A stretch of 64,000 nucleotides of DNA from Flagellimonas alvinocaridis (lineage in GTDB: Bacteria > Bacteroidota > Bacteroidia > Flavobacteriales > Flavobacteriaceae). Within the stretch, counting starts at the first letter, position 1. Every line of letters starts with the position of its first letter. The notes beneath the pieces are model-generated. The model was given only the letters and a program-made list of their open reading frames with translations. It ran no database searches and had not been told where the DNA came from. A program made the translations under genes and the position numbers. This document shows, piece by piece, positions 1-7,415 of this stretch. Where the stretch lies: the NCBI RefSeq assembly GCF_004916895.1, contig NZ_SNTZ01000002.1, forward strand, positions 1 to 64,000, read 5' to 3'.

Positions 1-64
1 TTTACGATTGATTCCGTGTTCTTCTTCTTTGTCATTTTAAGTGTTTTAAATGGTTAATGAATCC

Positions 65-88
65 ATCTTCAAGGCTAGCCTTGAAGAT
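65..88. repeat. 24-bp perfect palindrome
   Basis: Positions 65-76 are the exact reverse complement of 77-88 (arms ATCTTCAAGGCT / AGCCTTGAAGAT). No T-run follows on either strand, so it does not look like a usual intrinsic terminator. It could be an operator for a dimeric regulator or the stem of a small RNA. It lies between the left window edge and the first small plus-strand reading frame. Confidence 0.7.
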
Positions 89-150
89 AACAAAACCATC
101 ACTTATCTTTAGACCAAGTTCAGTCCACTTTTAGTTGAAGATTTACACCA

Positions 151-432
151 TTGACCGACTTTAGATCTGACCAAATCAGTTTTACCTATCCAGACAGTAT
201 GGTTTCATTTCAATTTTATGACCAGCCAAAATTGGCAACGTATAGAAAGAATTGTAATGGACAGGTTTTTTTGTTAAGTGAGATCAGTGATCTGATCAAT
301 GCGTATGGACTTCCGACAGAAGAGAAATCCCAAACACACGAAAGTTTAAGATTCGATAAATACATAGAAGCTCAAGTGTGGGATGATGAAATAATAAATG
401 AATATAAAAAACAAAGTAAACCAAACCGATAA
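151..432 (+). CDS. hypothetical protein, 93 aa
   Basis: Unknown function. The frame opens with TTG just after an in-frame stop at 136-138, so no longer version exists. The product is polar, has no signal peptide or membrane segment, and resembles no family I recognise. It lies in the AT-rich left end and is followed 46 bases later by a secreted small protein that sits between short repeats. It could be a real cassette-type gene, the tail of a decayed one, or chance. I see no good promoter or ribosome binding site. Confidence 0.35.
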   Translation: MTDFRSDQISFTYPDSMVSFQFYDQPKLATYRKNCNGQVFLLSEISDLINAYGLPTEEKSQTHESLRFDKYIEAQVWDDEIINEYKKQSKPNR

Positions 433-444
433 CTGAAGGTTATA

Positions 445-461
445 CGAGAGCGTTGTAAAAC
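445..461. repeat. left repeat of cassette-like module
   Basis: CGAGAGCGTTG (445-455) recurs exactly at 946-956. The overlapping GTTGTAAAAC (452-461) is the exact reverse complement of GTTTTACAAC at 896-905. The repeats therefore flank the small gene at 478-891 on both sides, as recombination sites flank a gene cassette. Confidence 0.65.
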
Positions 462-477
462 ATTTAAACTAAACATT

Positions 478-891
478 ATGAAAAGACTTTTAATCATATT
501 TTTTATTGTTCCTCTAATGTCCATGACAATTGAAAATGATAGAGCAAAATTTGTTGGTAAATGGATTGGAGAAGACAAAAAAGAAATTGGATATCTGAAT
601 TTTGATTCTGAAGGGTATGCTTTTTTTGAAATTCAAGGACAAGTTTTTGGAGGTAAGGAATTTATTTTTGATGGAAAAAAAGGAAAAATGACGTATGAAA
701 TTAATAGTGATACAAACCCAATTGAAGTGGATTTAATAGTAACTAAACTGGAGAGCGGAGAGCAAAAAAAGTTACTTTGTATTGCACAATTTATTGATAA
801 TGACACTATGAAATTTGCAATCAGTTTTGAGGAAAAAAGGGCGACTGAATTTGACACTGAAAACTCAATTATATTTAAACGTGAAAAATAG
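478..891 (+). CDS. secreted lipocalin-like small protein, 137 aa
   Basis: The N-terminus (MKRLLIIFFIVPLMS) is a plausible signal peptide. The mature part begins with a Gly-Lys-Trp stretch near residues 27-30 followed by alternating polar and hydrophobic residues, a pattern common in lipocalin-like beta-barrels of Bacteroidota. The substrate is unknown. The ATG at 478 is 16 bases after a repeat that reappears inverted 4 bases after the stop codon, so this gene is the cargo of a cassette-like module. The coding sequence is strongly AT-rich compared with murF and later genes, which fits acquired DNA. The lipocalin call is inference from sequence pattern only. Confidence 0.6.
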   Translation: MKRLLIIFFIVPLMSMTIENDRAKFVGKWIGEDKKEIGYLNFDSEGYAFFEIQGQVFGGKEFIFDGKKGKMTYEINSDTNPIEVDLIVTKLESGEQKKLLCIAQFIDNDTMKFAISFEEKRATEFDTENSIIFKREK

Positions 892-895
892 AAAC

Positions 896-956
896 GTTTT
901 ACAACAATGGCCGTAAGTAATTGCAAGTACACAAAAATTCATAGTCGAGAGCGTTG
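896..956. repeat. right repeat of cassette-like module
   Basis: GTTTTACAAC at 896-905 is the inverted partner of 452-461. CGAGAGCGTTG at 946-956 is a direct copy of 445-455. Between them lies an untranslated spacer of about 40 bases. The arrangement (direct repeat, inverted repeat, gene, inverted repeat, spacer, direct repeat) recalls the gene-cassette attachment regions seen in flavobacterial genomes, but the integron attC consensus core (RYYYAAC/GTTRRRY) is not matched. Confidence 0.6.
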
Positions 957-1021
957 GTAAAGTTCAAATAAAAGATTCTCTTTAGGGTTCAGGGTATTTT
1001 AAATGACATGCAAAGAAAGAA

Positions 1022-1474
1022 ATGAGTAGGGTAAAAAACTTTCTAGAGGGGTTGGATGATCATGAATTGGCCTATTTCGCAAAATTCAAGCTTCCTACAT
1101 ATATGAAAGTTACTCAATCGGAGATCAAGGAGTATTTGGTAGAAAGAAACCTGAACGAATCAAAGATTGACCGATTGATTTTGGAAAATCCAAAATCCAA
1201 ATTAGGTGATGACCGAGAAAGGTGCCCAAGATGCTATTCGGACAAAATTAGAAAGGATAAGGTGGAGTGGACCAATACTGGCGGTGGAATAGGTATTGAA
1301 GATGAAGTTGCAACGTGGGACGGATTTGGAGGTAGGGCAACCTATAAAAATGAAGTAATATGCAATGTCTGTGGGTTTTGGTTGGAAGACCCCAATCAGG
1401 AAAGGCCATTGCCCACATCAAAGAAAGCATTATATGTAATCTGGGATTTTGTACTGGGAGTGTTACGGCATTAA
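1022..1474 (+). CDS. zinc-ribbon-like hypothetical protein, 150 aa
   Basis: Unknown function. Two Cys pairs, CPRC (residues 68-71) and CNVC (114-117), are spaced like the knuckles of a zinc ribbon and probably bind one zinc ion. The N-terminal part carries a helical stretch (EIKEYLVERNLNESKIDRLI, about residues 34-53) that resembles one in the next gene product. No signal peptide is seen. The gene follows the right repeat of the cassette-like module by 65 bases and may be a further cassette-like cargo or the first of a three-gene run of small unknown proteins. Confidence 0.65.
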   Translation: MSRVKNFLEGLDDHELAYFAKFKLPTYMKVTQSEIKEYLVERNLNESKIDRLILENPKSKLGDDRERCPRCYSDKIRKDKVEWTNTGGGIGIEDEVATWDGFGGRATYKNEVICNVCGFWLEDPNQERPLPTSKKALYVIWDFVLGVLRH

Positions 1475-1544
1475 AAGGCAGTACATTTTTAAAATCAATT
1501 TTAAATAAACGATAAAGACAAGTTAGGCGCAATTTTAAATTTAA

Positions 1545-1865
1545 ATGAACAAATTAGACTACAGCATATCATTGAGGGCAAAAGGTCTTGGCGCGGAGGA
1601 GATAAAAAAGAAAATGGAAGAGAAGGGGTTTGATGATTCTGAAATACAGTACTATTTGAAAAAATCAGATGAAATATTTCTAGATCAGTCCATTCACTAT
1701 AAAGGATTGAAGTCAAGAGGGACAAACAAAAACACTCTTAGAATGATATCTCTGGTCCTTACTCTTTTGCTCTTGTTCAGTGTGTTTTTTGGTTATGTAA
1801 GGATAGGTTTGCTGGGGCTGGTTATTTTATGGAGTATAGTTGGAATTGTTACACGCAGATCATAA
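1545..1865 (+). CDS. small membrane protein with N-terminal helical hairpin, 106 aa
   Basis: Unknown function. Residues 1-45 are charged and contain a helix-loop-helix pattern (GLGAEEIKKKMEEKGFDDSE...) similar to part of the preceding protein. Residues about 67-103 form two hydrophobic segments, so the C-terminal half is probably an inner-membrane hairpin. It lies 70 bases after the zinc-ribbon gene and 20 bases before another small membrane protein gene, suggesting a co-transcribed group. Confidence 0.6.
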   Translation: MNKLDYSISLRAKGLGAEEIKKKMEEKGFDDSEIQYYLKKSDEIFLDQSIHYKGLKSRGTNKNTLRMISLVLTLLLLFSVFFGYVRIGLLGLVILWSIVGIVTRRS

Positions 1866-1885
1866 TGGAATTGTTCAATTAAACG

Positions 1886-2212
1886 ATGAAGAGTATCATT
1901 AAAGTTCTATTAAGCATACCTTCCATTATCGGACTAGCTTATTTGTGGACCTTCATTGATCCTAAATCGATTGCTTGGTTTTCAAATAACTTGGTATCCT
2001 ACGAGTATCAAAGTCCAATAGTAAATAGTTTGATATTGATTCAGCTAGTGTTTTTATTATATCGGTTATGGAGCTATAAAAACATTGAAAAGGAGAAAAA
2101 ATCAACATGGACTTTCTTATTGATTGCATTCAATGTTGTTACCAGTCTTATTTATATCTGGCAAAAGGATGACCAATTTGAATCAATGAATCAAAAAACG
2201 ATCCAAGGGTAA
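1886..2212 (+). CDS. hypothetical membrane protein, 108 aa
   Basis: Unknown function. Three hydrophobic segments are visible (about residues 5-24, 41-62 and 73-92), with charged loops between them, so it is probably a three-pass inner-membrane protein. The ATG follows the previous gene by 20 bases. It ends 21 bases from the convergent murF stop, and there is no clear terminator between them. Confidence 0.6.
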   Translation: MKSIIKVLLSIPSIIGLAYLWTFIDPKSIAWFSNNLVSYEYQSPIVNSLILIQLVFLLYRLWSYKNIEKEKKSTWTFLLIAFNVVTSLIYIWQKDDQFESMNQKTIQG

Positions 2213-2233
2213 TAAGTTCAACCAACGATAGAT

Positions 2234-3508
2234 TTACAGGAGCTCCAACACCCGTTCCAAGGCCATGCCCCGTGATCCCTTGATCAGTAAGGTGCCCTTG
2301 GGTAGGGGGTTTTTGGCCAGATGCTGCTTTAGATTATCAAACGATCGGTAGGTGTTCAAAGTGGTCGTGGTGCCAAAGAAGTTTTCACCCACCAGATACA
2401 CCGAGTTAAAATCCAACCCAGCGGCCAGATCGGCAATGGCTTGGTGTTCTTCCGTAGCCGTTTGGCCCAGTTCAAACATATCGCCAATGATCAGTACCTT
2501 GTTCGAGGCCTCCATCAGGTTAAAATTCTCCAAAGCGGCCCGCATGCTGGTGGGGTTGGCGTTGTAGGCATCCAAAATAATATGGTGGCCGTTCTTTTCC
2601 ATGATCTGCGAGCGGTTGTTCTGCGGGGCGTAGGCTTCCAAGGCCGCCTTGATATCCTCCAATGGCACATTAAAATATTTGCCCATCACAATGGCGGCAC
2701 AGCAATTGGGGAAGTTGTATTTTCCAATGAGTTGGGTCTCCATTCGGGTGCCTTCGGCCTCCAAGACCACATAGGGGTTGGCCCCCATATATTGGATGTT
2801 GTAGTACTGGTGGTCTTCCGTGCTAAAGCCCATCTTTTTTACGTAGCTGCCCAGTTTTTCCGCTTGTATGGGGTCATCGGCATTCATAAAAATGTACTTG
2901 TCGTGGGTCATCAGATGGTCGTACAGCTCACTTTTTCCCTCGATCACGCCTTCCACGCTGCCAAAACCCTCGAGGTGGGCCTTTCCAAAATTGGTGATGT
3001 AGCCAAAATCCGGCTGGGCAATATTGCTCAGAAAAGCGATCTCTTTTTTGTGGTTGGCCCCCATTTCCACAATGGCAATCTCTGTATCCTTCGTAATGGA
3101 CAAAAGGGTGAGGGGCACGCCAATATGGTTGTTCAGGTTGCCCTGGGTGGCAATGGTTCTATACGTTTTGGAAAGCACGGCATTGATGAGCTCCTTGGTC
3201 GTGGTCTTGCCATTGCTCCCGGTAAGCCCAATGATGCGGGCCTTGCTTTGCTTTCGGTGGTACAGGGCCAGTTCTTGGAGGGTATCCAGTACGTTTTGGC
3301 AGAGGATATATTGGCCGGAGGCATTGTATTCCTCTTCATCGATCACGGCGTAGGCGGCTCCTTTTTCCAAGGCATCCTTGGCAAAGGCATTGCCGTTGAA
3401 GTTGGGTCCCTTGAGCGCGAAGAACAGGCAGTTTTTGGTGATCTTTCGCGTGTCCGTACAGATAACGGGATGCTCCAAAAAGAGCTCGTGAAGCTGTTTC
3501 ATTGTCAT
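2234..3508 (-). CDS. murF: UDP-N-acetylmuramoyl-tripeptide--D-alanyl-D-alanine ligase
   Basis: Cytoplasmic Mur ligase that adds D-Ala-D-Ala to the UDP-MurNAc-tripeptide, the last soluble step of peptidoglycan precursor synthesis. The ATP loop GLTGSNGKTTT is at residues 94-104; the middle-domain EMGANHKKEI and the C-terminal DAYNANPTSM motif (ligand-binding domain) are typical of MurF rather than MurC/D/E. Length 424 aa is normal for Bacteroidota. A second Met two residues in (start 3502) is an equally good start. It lies downstream of gldJ, but a terminator-like hairpin in the 64-base gap suggests partly separate expression. Confidence 0.95.
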   Translation of the reverse strand: MTMKQLHELFLEHPVICTDTRKITKNCLFFALKGPNFNGNAFAKDALEKGAAYAVIDEEEYNASGQYILCQNVLDTLQELALYHRKQSKARIIGLTGSNGKTTTKELINAVLSKTYRTIATQGNLNNHIGVPLTLLSITKDTEIAIVEMGANHKKEIAFLSNIAQPDFGYITNFGKAHLEGFGSVEGVIEGKSELYDHLMTHDKYIFMNADDPIQAEKLGSYVKKMGFSTEDHQYYNIQYMGANPYVVLEAEGTRMETQLIGKYNFPNCCAAIVMGKYFNVPLEDIKAALEAYAPQNNRSQIMEKNGHHIILDAYNANPTSMRAALENFNLMEASNKVLIIGDMFELGQTATEEHQAIADLAAGLDFNSVYLVGENFFGTTTTLNTYRSFDNLKQHLAKNPLPKGTLLIKGSRGMALERVLELL

Positions 3509-3519
3509 AAATCGAAGAT

Positions 3520-3548
3520 AAAAAAAAGCCCCAACTAAATGTCAGGGC
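3520..3548 (-). terminator. terminator after gldJ
   Basis: On the minus strand GCCCTGAC pairs with GTTGGGGC (two G-U pairs) around a five-base loop, followed by eight T. The same stem sequence recurs after gcvP. It lies between gldJ and murF. Confidence 0.75.
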
Positions 3549-3572
3549 CTTTTAAAAATACTCTAGCTATTA

Positions 3573-5228
3573 TTATTTTGCTTTCTTGTGCCTCACACTC
3601 TTGTTCTTGGTCTTGGATTTAGACCCGACCCTGGACATGGCACATCTGAATCCGATGTCGTCCGTGGCCATATATTGAGGCAAATATCTTCGTTGTGCGG
3701 GATCCAACCAGAAGGCGCGGTCTCTCCACGAACCTCCTTTGTATACCCGTACCTCATCATTGATCAATGAAGTCCTGTAGTTGGAAGTGTCGTACTGACG
3801 GACAAGGTTTCCTGTGGAATCACGCTCTACCTTATGCTTTGGTGAATCGTACATTTTTCTGTTTTCGGATTCATCGCTGAACCTTTGGAAGAATCGTGAA
3901 GAACCTGGGTCGCCATCACGATAACCACGGTTGTCACTATGGTCAAAGTTGGTCCTTAGATAAGTTTCTTCATCGCCAACCGGTACTTCCTTGATCTCTC
4001 CGGGAAGGTTTACGGCTACGATTTTACCATTAGGTAAGGTGTCATATACGATTTGGTCCTCAAGGATCTCCACTTTTCCATCCTCGCCAATGGCCTTTTT
4101 CATGAACACGTTTCCACGGTAGTAGTTAAAGTCGCTGATCTCGTCATCCACAATGGGACGGTATACATCGGCAACCCACTCGCTCACGTTACCGGCCATG
4201 TCGTATAGACCAAAATCGTTGGGTTTGTATGATTTTACTTGGGCGGTGATATCGGCACCGTCATCGGACCATCCGGCAATACCGCCGTAATCCCCTTTAC
4301 CTTGCTTAAAGTTGGCCAACTGGTCTCCACGACCTACACGCTGCCCGTTTCGGGTGTAGTCCCCTTCCCAAGGATATTTTTTTCTACCTCTGTAGTTATT
4401 GTACTCTCTGGTTCCAACAAGGGCCTGTGCCGCATATTCCCATTCTGTTTCGGTGGGAAGTCTGTATTCTGGCATGATCACCCCGCTACTTCTTTTGGCA
4501 AAAGCGTTGATGGAATCCTTCTTTTGTTTTCCTTGCAAGGAGTCTATTTGACCACCATACACGGATTCAGGATTGTTTAAGTAAGCCTCTGTGCTGAACG
4601 TACCACCTATTTCGCCATTCAATACCTTGTATTTGGCATCATCTGCCAAAAAGCCTTCTCTTTCCAACATTACCTCGTTGACCCTGTCGGTTCTCCACTC
4701 GGCATATTGGGAAGCTTGTACCCAGTTCACACCAACTACGGGATATTCCGCATAAGCCGGGTGTCTTAGGTAGTTGTTGGTCATGGTCTCATTAAAGCCC
4801 AATCGGTTTCTCCAGACCAAGGTATCGGGCAATGCCCCTTTATAGATATTGGCGTAGTTGGGATTGTCGGGCGGGTATACCGCTTTAAGGTAATCCAAGT
4901 ACTCCAAGTACATTACGTTGGTCACCTCGGTTTCATCCATGTAGAACGATTGTACGTGCTGTTGTGTGGGCGTGTTGTTCCAATCGTGCATGATGTCGTC
5001 CTGTACCTTTCCTTTTGTAAAGGTTCCACCTTCCACAAAAACGGTTCCCGGAGGAGTTTCCTGCTCTTTGAAATCCGAATTGTATTGAAAACCTCCTTCC
5101 TTGGCATTTATTTTCCATCCCGTGGCTCTGGAGACGTTCTTAGAAGAGGATGAAGAGTTTTTACAACTTGAAAAACTTGCCATCACAATAACGGAAGAAA
5201 GTACAACTTTGATAAAGTGTTTTTTCAT
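3573..5228 (-). CDS. gldJ: gliding motility lipoprotein GldJ
   Basis: Outer-membrane-associated lipoprotein required for gliding and for stability of the type IX secretion machinery. A lipoprotein signal ends at Cys22 (FSSC). The rest is a formylglycine-generating-enzyme-like (FGE-sulfatase) fold: FVEGGTFTKG near residue 64, DETEVTN near 97, RLPTETEWEYAAQ near 256, GLYDMAGNVSEWVADVY near 340, and a C-terminal RGGSWRD-like and GFRCA block. Length 551 aa matches GldJ. The Lys/Arg-rich tail is typical. In F. johnsoniae gldJ lies beside porU and porV; here porV follows but porU is missing. Confidence 0.93.
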   Translation of the reverse strand: MKKHFIKVVLSSVIVMASFSSCKNSSSSSKNVSRATGWKINAKEGGFQYNSDFKEQETPPGTVFVEGGTFTKGKVQDDIMHDWNNTPTQQHVQSFYMDETEVTNVMYLEYLDYLKAVYPPDNPNYANIYKGALPDTLVWRNRLGFNETMTNNYLRHPAYAEYPVVGVNWVQASQYAEWRTDRVNEVMLEREGFLADDAKYKVLNGEIGGTFSTEAYLNNPESVYGGQIDSLQGKQKKDSINAFAKRSSGVIMPEYRLPTETEWEYAAQALVGTREYNNYRGRKKYPWEGDYTRNGQRVGRGDQLANFKQGKGDYGGIAGWSDDGADITAQVKSYKPNDFGLYDMAGNVSEWVADVYRPIVDDEISDFNYYRGNVFMKKAIGEDGKVEILEDQIVYDTLPNGKIVAVNLPGEIKEVPVGDEETYLRTNFDHSDNRGYRDGDPGSSRFFQRFSDESENRKMYDSPKHKVERDSTGNLVRQYDTSNYRTSLINDEVRVYKGGSWRDRAFWLDPAQRRYLPQYMATDDIGFRCAMSRVGSKSKTKNKSVRHKKAK

Positions 5229-5458
5229 AATTTGGGCTTGAGTACTTTAAGACTTTGGGCATTTTGCCCTAAGCTACTTCAACTTGTTTTGATTTATTTT
5301 AATCCTTACAATGGCTTAAAACGGTGTTTTGTCCAGAATATTTTGCATTCATAAAATAATTGTGGCAAAATGGTTGCACATCTTTGCTACACTTTTGTAA
5401 CGCAGATAGCACAAAAATAGTATGGGTTACCCGAGTTTTAACGGTTTTGAACGATCTG

Positions 5459-5492
5459 TTGAAGACAAATAATCATTTAATGTATACTTTTG
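5459..5492 (+). promoter_or_regulatory. predicted promoter of porV
   Basis: TTG at 5459-5461, a 23-bp spacer and TACTTTTG at 5485-5492 match the Bacteroidota -33/-7 consensus (TTTG / TAnnTTTG). It predicts transcription starting near 5499 and a leader of about 115 bases before the porV ATG. The rest of the 385-base gldJ-porV gap holds no coding sequence that I can see. Confidence 0.55.
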
Positions 5493-5613
5493 TTCGAAAC
5501 ATTTAGGCAAAAAAAGCATGTATGATTACACGAATTTGCACAAAAAACCGTTTACATGTAATATGTTTAATTGTTAGAAATCTCGAATCTCTTCTAAACA
5601 CTAAAAAATAAGA

Positions 5614-6759
5614 ATGAAAAAGTTACTATTGGTGGTAGTGTTACTTGCTATGGCCCCACGATTGAGAGCACAACAAGAAAGGGTTATCACAACAGCAGTT
5701 CCATTTTTAACCATTGCCGCGGATGCAAGGGCATCGGGTATGGGAGATATGGGAGTGGCCACATCCGTTGACGCTTATTCACAACAATGGAACCCTGCCA
5801 AGTATGCATTTGCCACACAAAAGATTGGTGTTGGAGTCAGTTATACCCCTTATCTGGAGAGCATCGTCAATGATGTTTCGTTATTGAATGCCAATTTCTA
5901 CAATAAAATCAATGATAGAAGTGCGTTTGCTGTTGGGTTGAGGTATTTTGGACTGGGTGAGATTGAGCTCAGACAAACCATTGATGAAGACCCAACCTTG
6001 GTAAAACCCAATGAGTTTGCCATAGATGGATCATATTCCCTTAAACTGAGCCAGACTTTTTCCATGGCAGTGGGAGGGCGTTTTATTAGCTCAAACCTTA
6101 GGTTTCAAGATGGTACACAAGACTCTAAGGCAGCCAATGCTTTTGCCGTTGACATAGCTGGTTTTTATCGTTCAAGAGAGGTTTTTTACAACAGCTTTGA
6201 TGGACGCTGGAGGGCTGGTTTCAACATTTCCAATATTGGTGGTTCCTTGCAATATGATGAAGGGGGACAAGAAAACTTTTTACCTACCAACCTGAAGTTT
6301 GGTGGAGGATTCGATTTCATATTCGATCAAGATAATGTATTGGCGGTCAGCACCGAATTTAACAAGCTATTGGTGCCCACTCCTAGGGATTTTAATGGAG
6401 ATGGTGTAATTACTTCGGAAGATAATGACGAATACCACAACATCAGTTTCTTTAGCGGTATTTTTGAGTCCTTTGGAGACGCACCGGATGGTTTTAGTGA
6501 AGAGCTTAAGGAGATTACATGGTCTTTAGGAGCAGAATATAAGTTTAGGGAAACCTTTATGCTGCGAGGAGGGTATTTTAATGAGAGCGAGGAAAAGGGT
6601 TCAAGGAAGTTCTTTACCTTGGGTGCAGGATTTAAGTTTAAGACCGCACAAATAGACTTGTCCTATCTGTTTTCAAATTCGCAGGTCAAGAACCCTCTCG
6701 AAAACACCTTGCGTTTTTCACTTACCTTTAATTTTGGGGAAGAGTTTTATAACGATTGA
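5614..6759 (+). CDS. porV: type IX secretion system outer membrane protein PorV
   Basis: FadL-like beta-barrel of the outer membrane that brings type IX cargo from the translocon to the sortase complex. A signal peptide ends near residue 19 (LRAQ). The mature start, with TAVPFLTIAADARASGMGD and then SQQWNPAKYAF, is a PorV/LptO signature, and the chain ends in an aromatic beta-strand (LTFNFGEEFYND). The 381-aa length fits. It is transcribed away from gldJ and is followed by a terminator and then cdd. The partner sortase gene porU, normally upstream, is not in this window. Confidence 0.93.
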   Translation: MKKLLLVVVLLAMAPRLRAQQERVITTAVPFLTIAADARASGMGDMGVATSVDAYSQQWNPAKYAFATQKIGVGVSYTPYLESIVNDVSLLNANFYNKINDRSAFAVGLRYFGLGEIELRQTIDEDPTLVKPNEFAIDGSYSLKLSQTFSMAVGGRFISSNLRFQDGTQDSKAANAFAVDIAGFYRSREVFYNSFDGRWRAGFNISNIGGSLQYDEGGQENFLPTNLKFGGGFDFIFDQDNVLAVSTEFNKLLVPTPRDFNGDGVITSEDNDEYHNISFFSGIFESFGDAPDGFSEELKEITWSLGAEYKFRETFMLRGGYFNESEEKGSRKFFTLGAGFKFKTAQIDLSYLFSNSQVKNPLENTLRFSLTFNFGEEFYND

Positions 6760-6787
6760 TGATCAAATCGCATATCAGTATATAAGA

Positions 6788-6816
6788 AAAACCTGTCCAT
6801 CGACAGGTTTTCTTAT
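6788..6816 (+). terminator. intrinsic terminator after porV
   Basis: AAAACCTGTC (6788-6797) pairs exactly with GACAGGTTTT (6802-6811) around a four-base loop and is followed by CTTATTTTT. It separates porV from cdd. Confidence 0.85.
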
Positions 6817-6842
6817 TTTTGGAAAACACGGATTACATCGCA

Positions 6843-7334
6843 ATGGAAAGAAAACAGATTGGTTTTGAACTCTTGATTTTTGAGGATGCAAATGAATTGT
6901 CACAAAACGAGCAAAAATTGTTGCACACAGCTGAGCAGGCGCGCGAGAATGCATATGCTCCATATTCAAGATTTAAGGTAGGTGCCGCAGTTTTGCTGGA
7001 AAATGGGGAGGTGGTCATAGGAAACAATCAGGAGAATGCATCTTACCCTTCAGGCCTATGCGCAGAGCGGGTGGCCGTGTTTCAAGCGGGTGCCAAATAT
7101 CCCGGAGTGGCTATTAAGGCAGTGGCCATCAGTGCTGCATCGCAAGACCATGTGCTCCAAATGCCGGCTGCTCCTTGTGGAAATTGCAGGCAATCCATCA
7201 TGGAATATGAACAAAAGCAGAATGCACCTATCGTTCTTTTGTTAAAAGCGGAAAAGGGTCCAGTTTATAAATGTGCATCCATGGCCGATATATTGCCGTT
7301 GGCCTTCAACAGTGCATTTTTGAGCGATTCTTAA
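6843..7334 (+). CDS. cdd: cytidine deaminase
   Basis: Zinc enzyme that converts cytidine and deoxycytidine to uridine and deoxyuridine in pyrimidine salvage. The catalytic CAE motif is at Cys73-Glu75 and the PCGNC zinc ligands are Cys112 and Cys115. The frame is open further upstream to a TTG at 6819, but that codon lies in the T-run of the porV terminator, so the ATG at 6843 (163 aa) is preferred. The cdd gene between porV and pdhA is a common flavobacterial arrangement. No strong ribosome binding site is seen, as usual in this phylum. Confidence 0.93.
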   Translation: MERKQIGFELLIFEDANELSQNEQKLLHTAEQARENAYAPYSRFKVGAAVLLENGEVVIGNNQENASYPSGLCAERVAVFQAGAKYPGVAIKAVAISAASQDHVLQMPAAPCGNCRQSIMEYEQKQNAPIVLLLKAEKGPVYKCASMADILPLAFNSAFLSDS

Positions 7335-7365
7335 ACCAATACTTTTTCCAAAGCAGATATATATG

Positions 7366-7373
7366 TATTTTTG
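7366..7373 (+). promoter_or_regulatory. -7 box of pdhA promoter
   Basis: TATTTTTG matches TAnnTTTG exactly. The upstream half (a T-run near 7343) is weak. The predicted transcript would begin near 7380, so the pdhA ATG at 7416 fits and a start at 7371 would not. Confidence 0.5.
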
Positions 7374-7415
7374 CTCCTCCCCAGCACAGGGGAATTTCAC
7401 ATAATTGTATCGTTG

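Noticed and set aside
1-35. Minus-strand ATG at 35 with 11 codons to the window edge
   Set aside because: Too short to support as a gene; mentioned only as possible neighbour of the palindrome.
896-956. True integron attC site
   Set aside because: The RYYYAAC / GTTRRRY core sites are not present and no integrase gene is in the window.
2441-3538. 365-codon open frame antisense to murF
   Set aside because: It is the mirror frame of murF, whose motifs are complete; mirror frames are often open in GC-richer genes.
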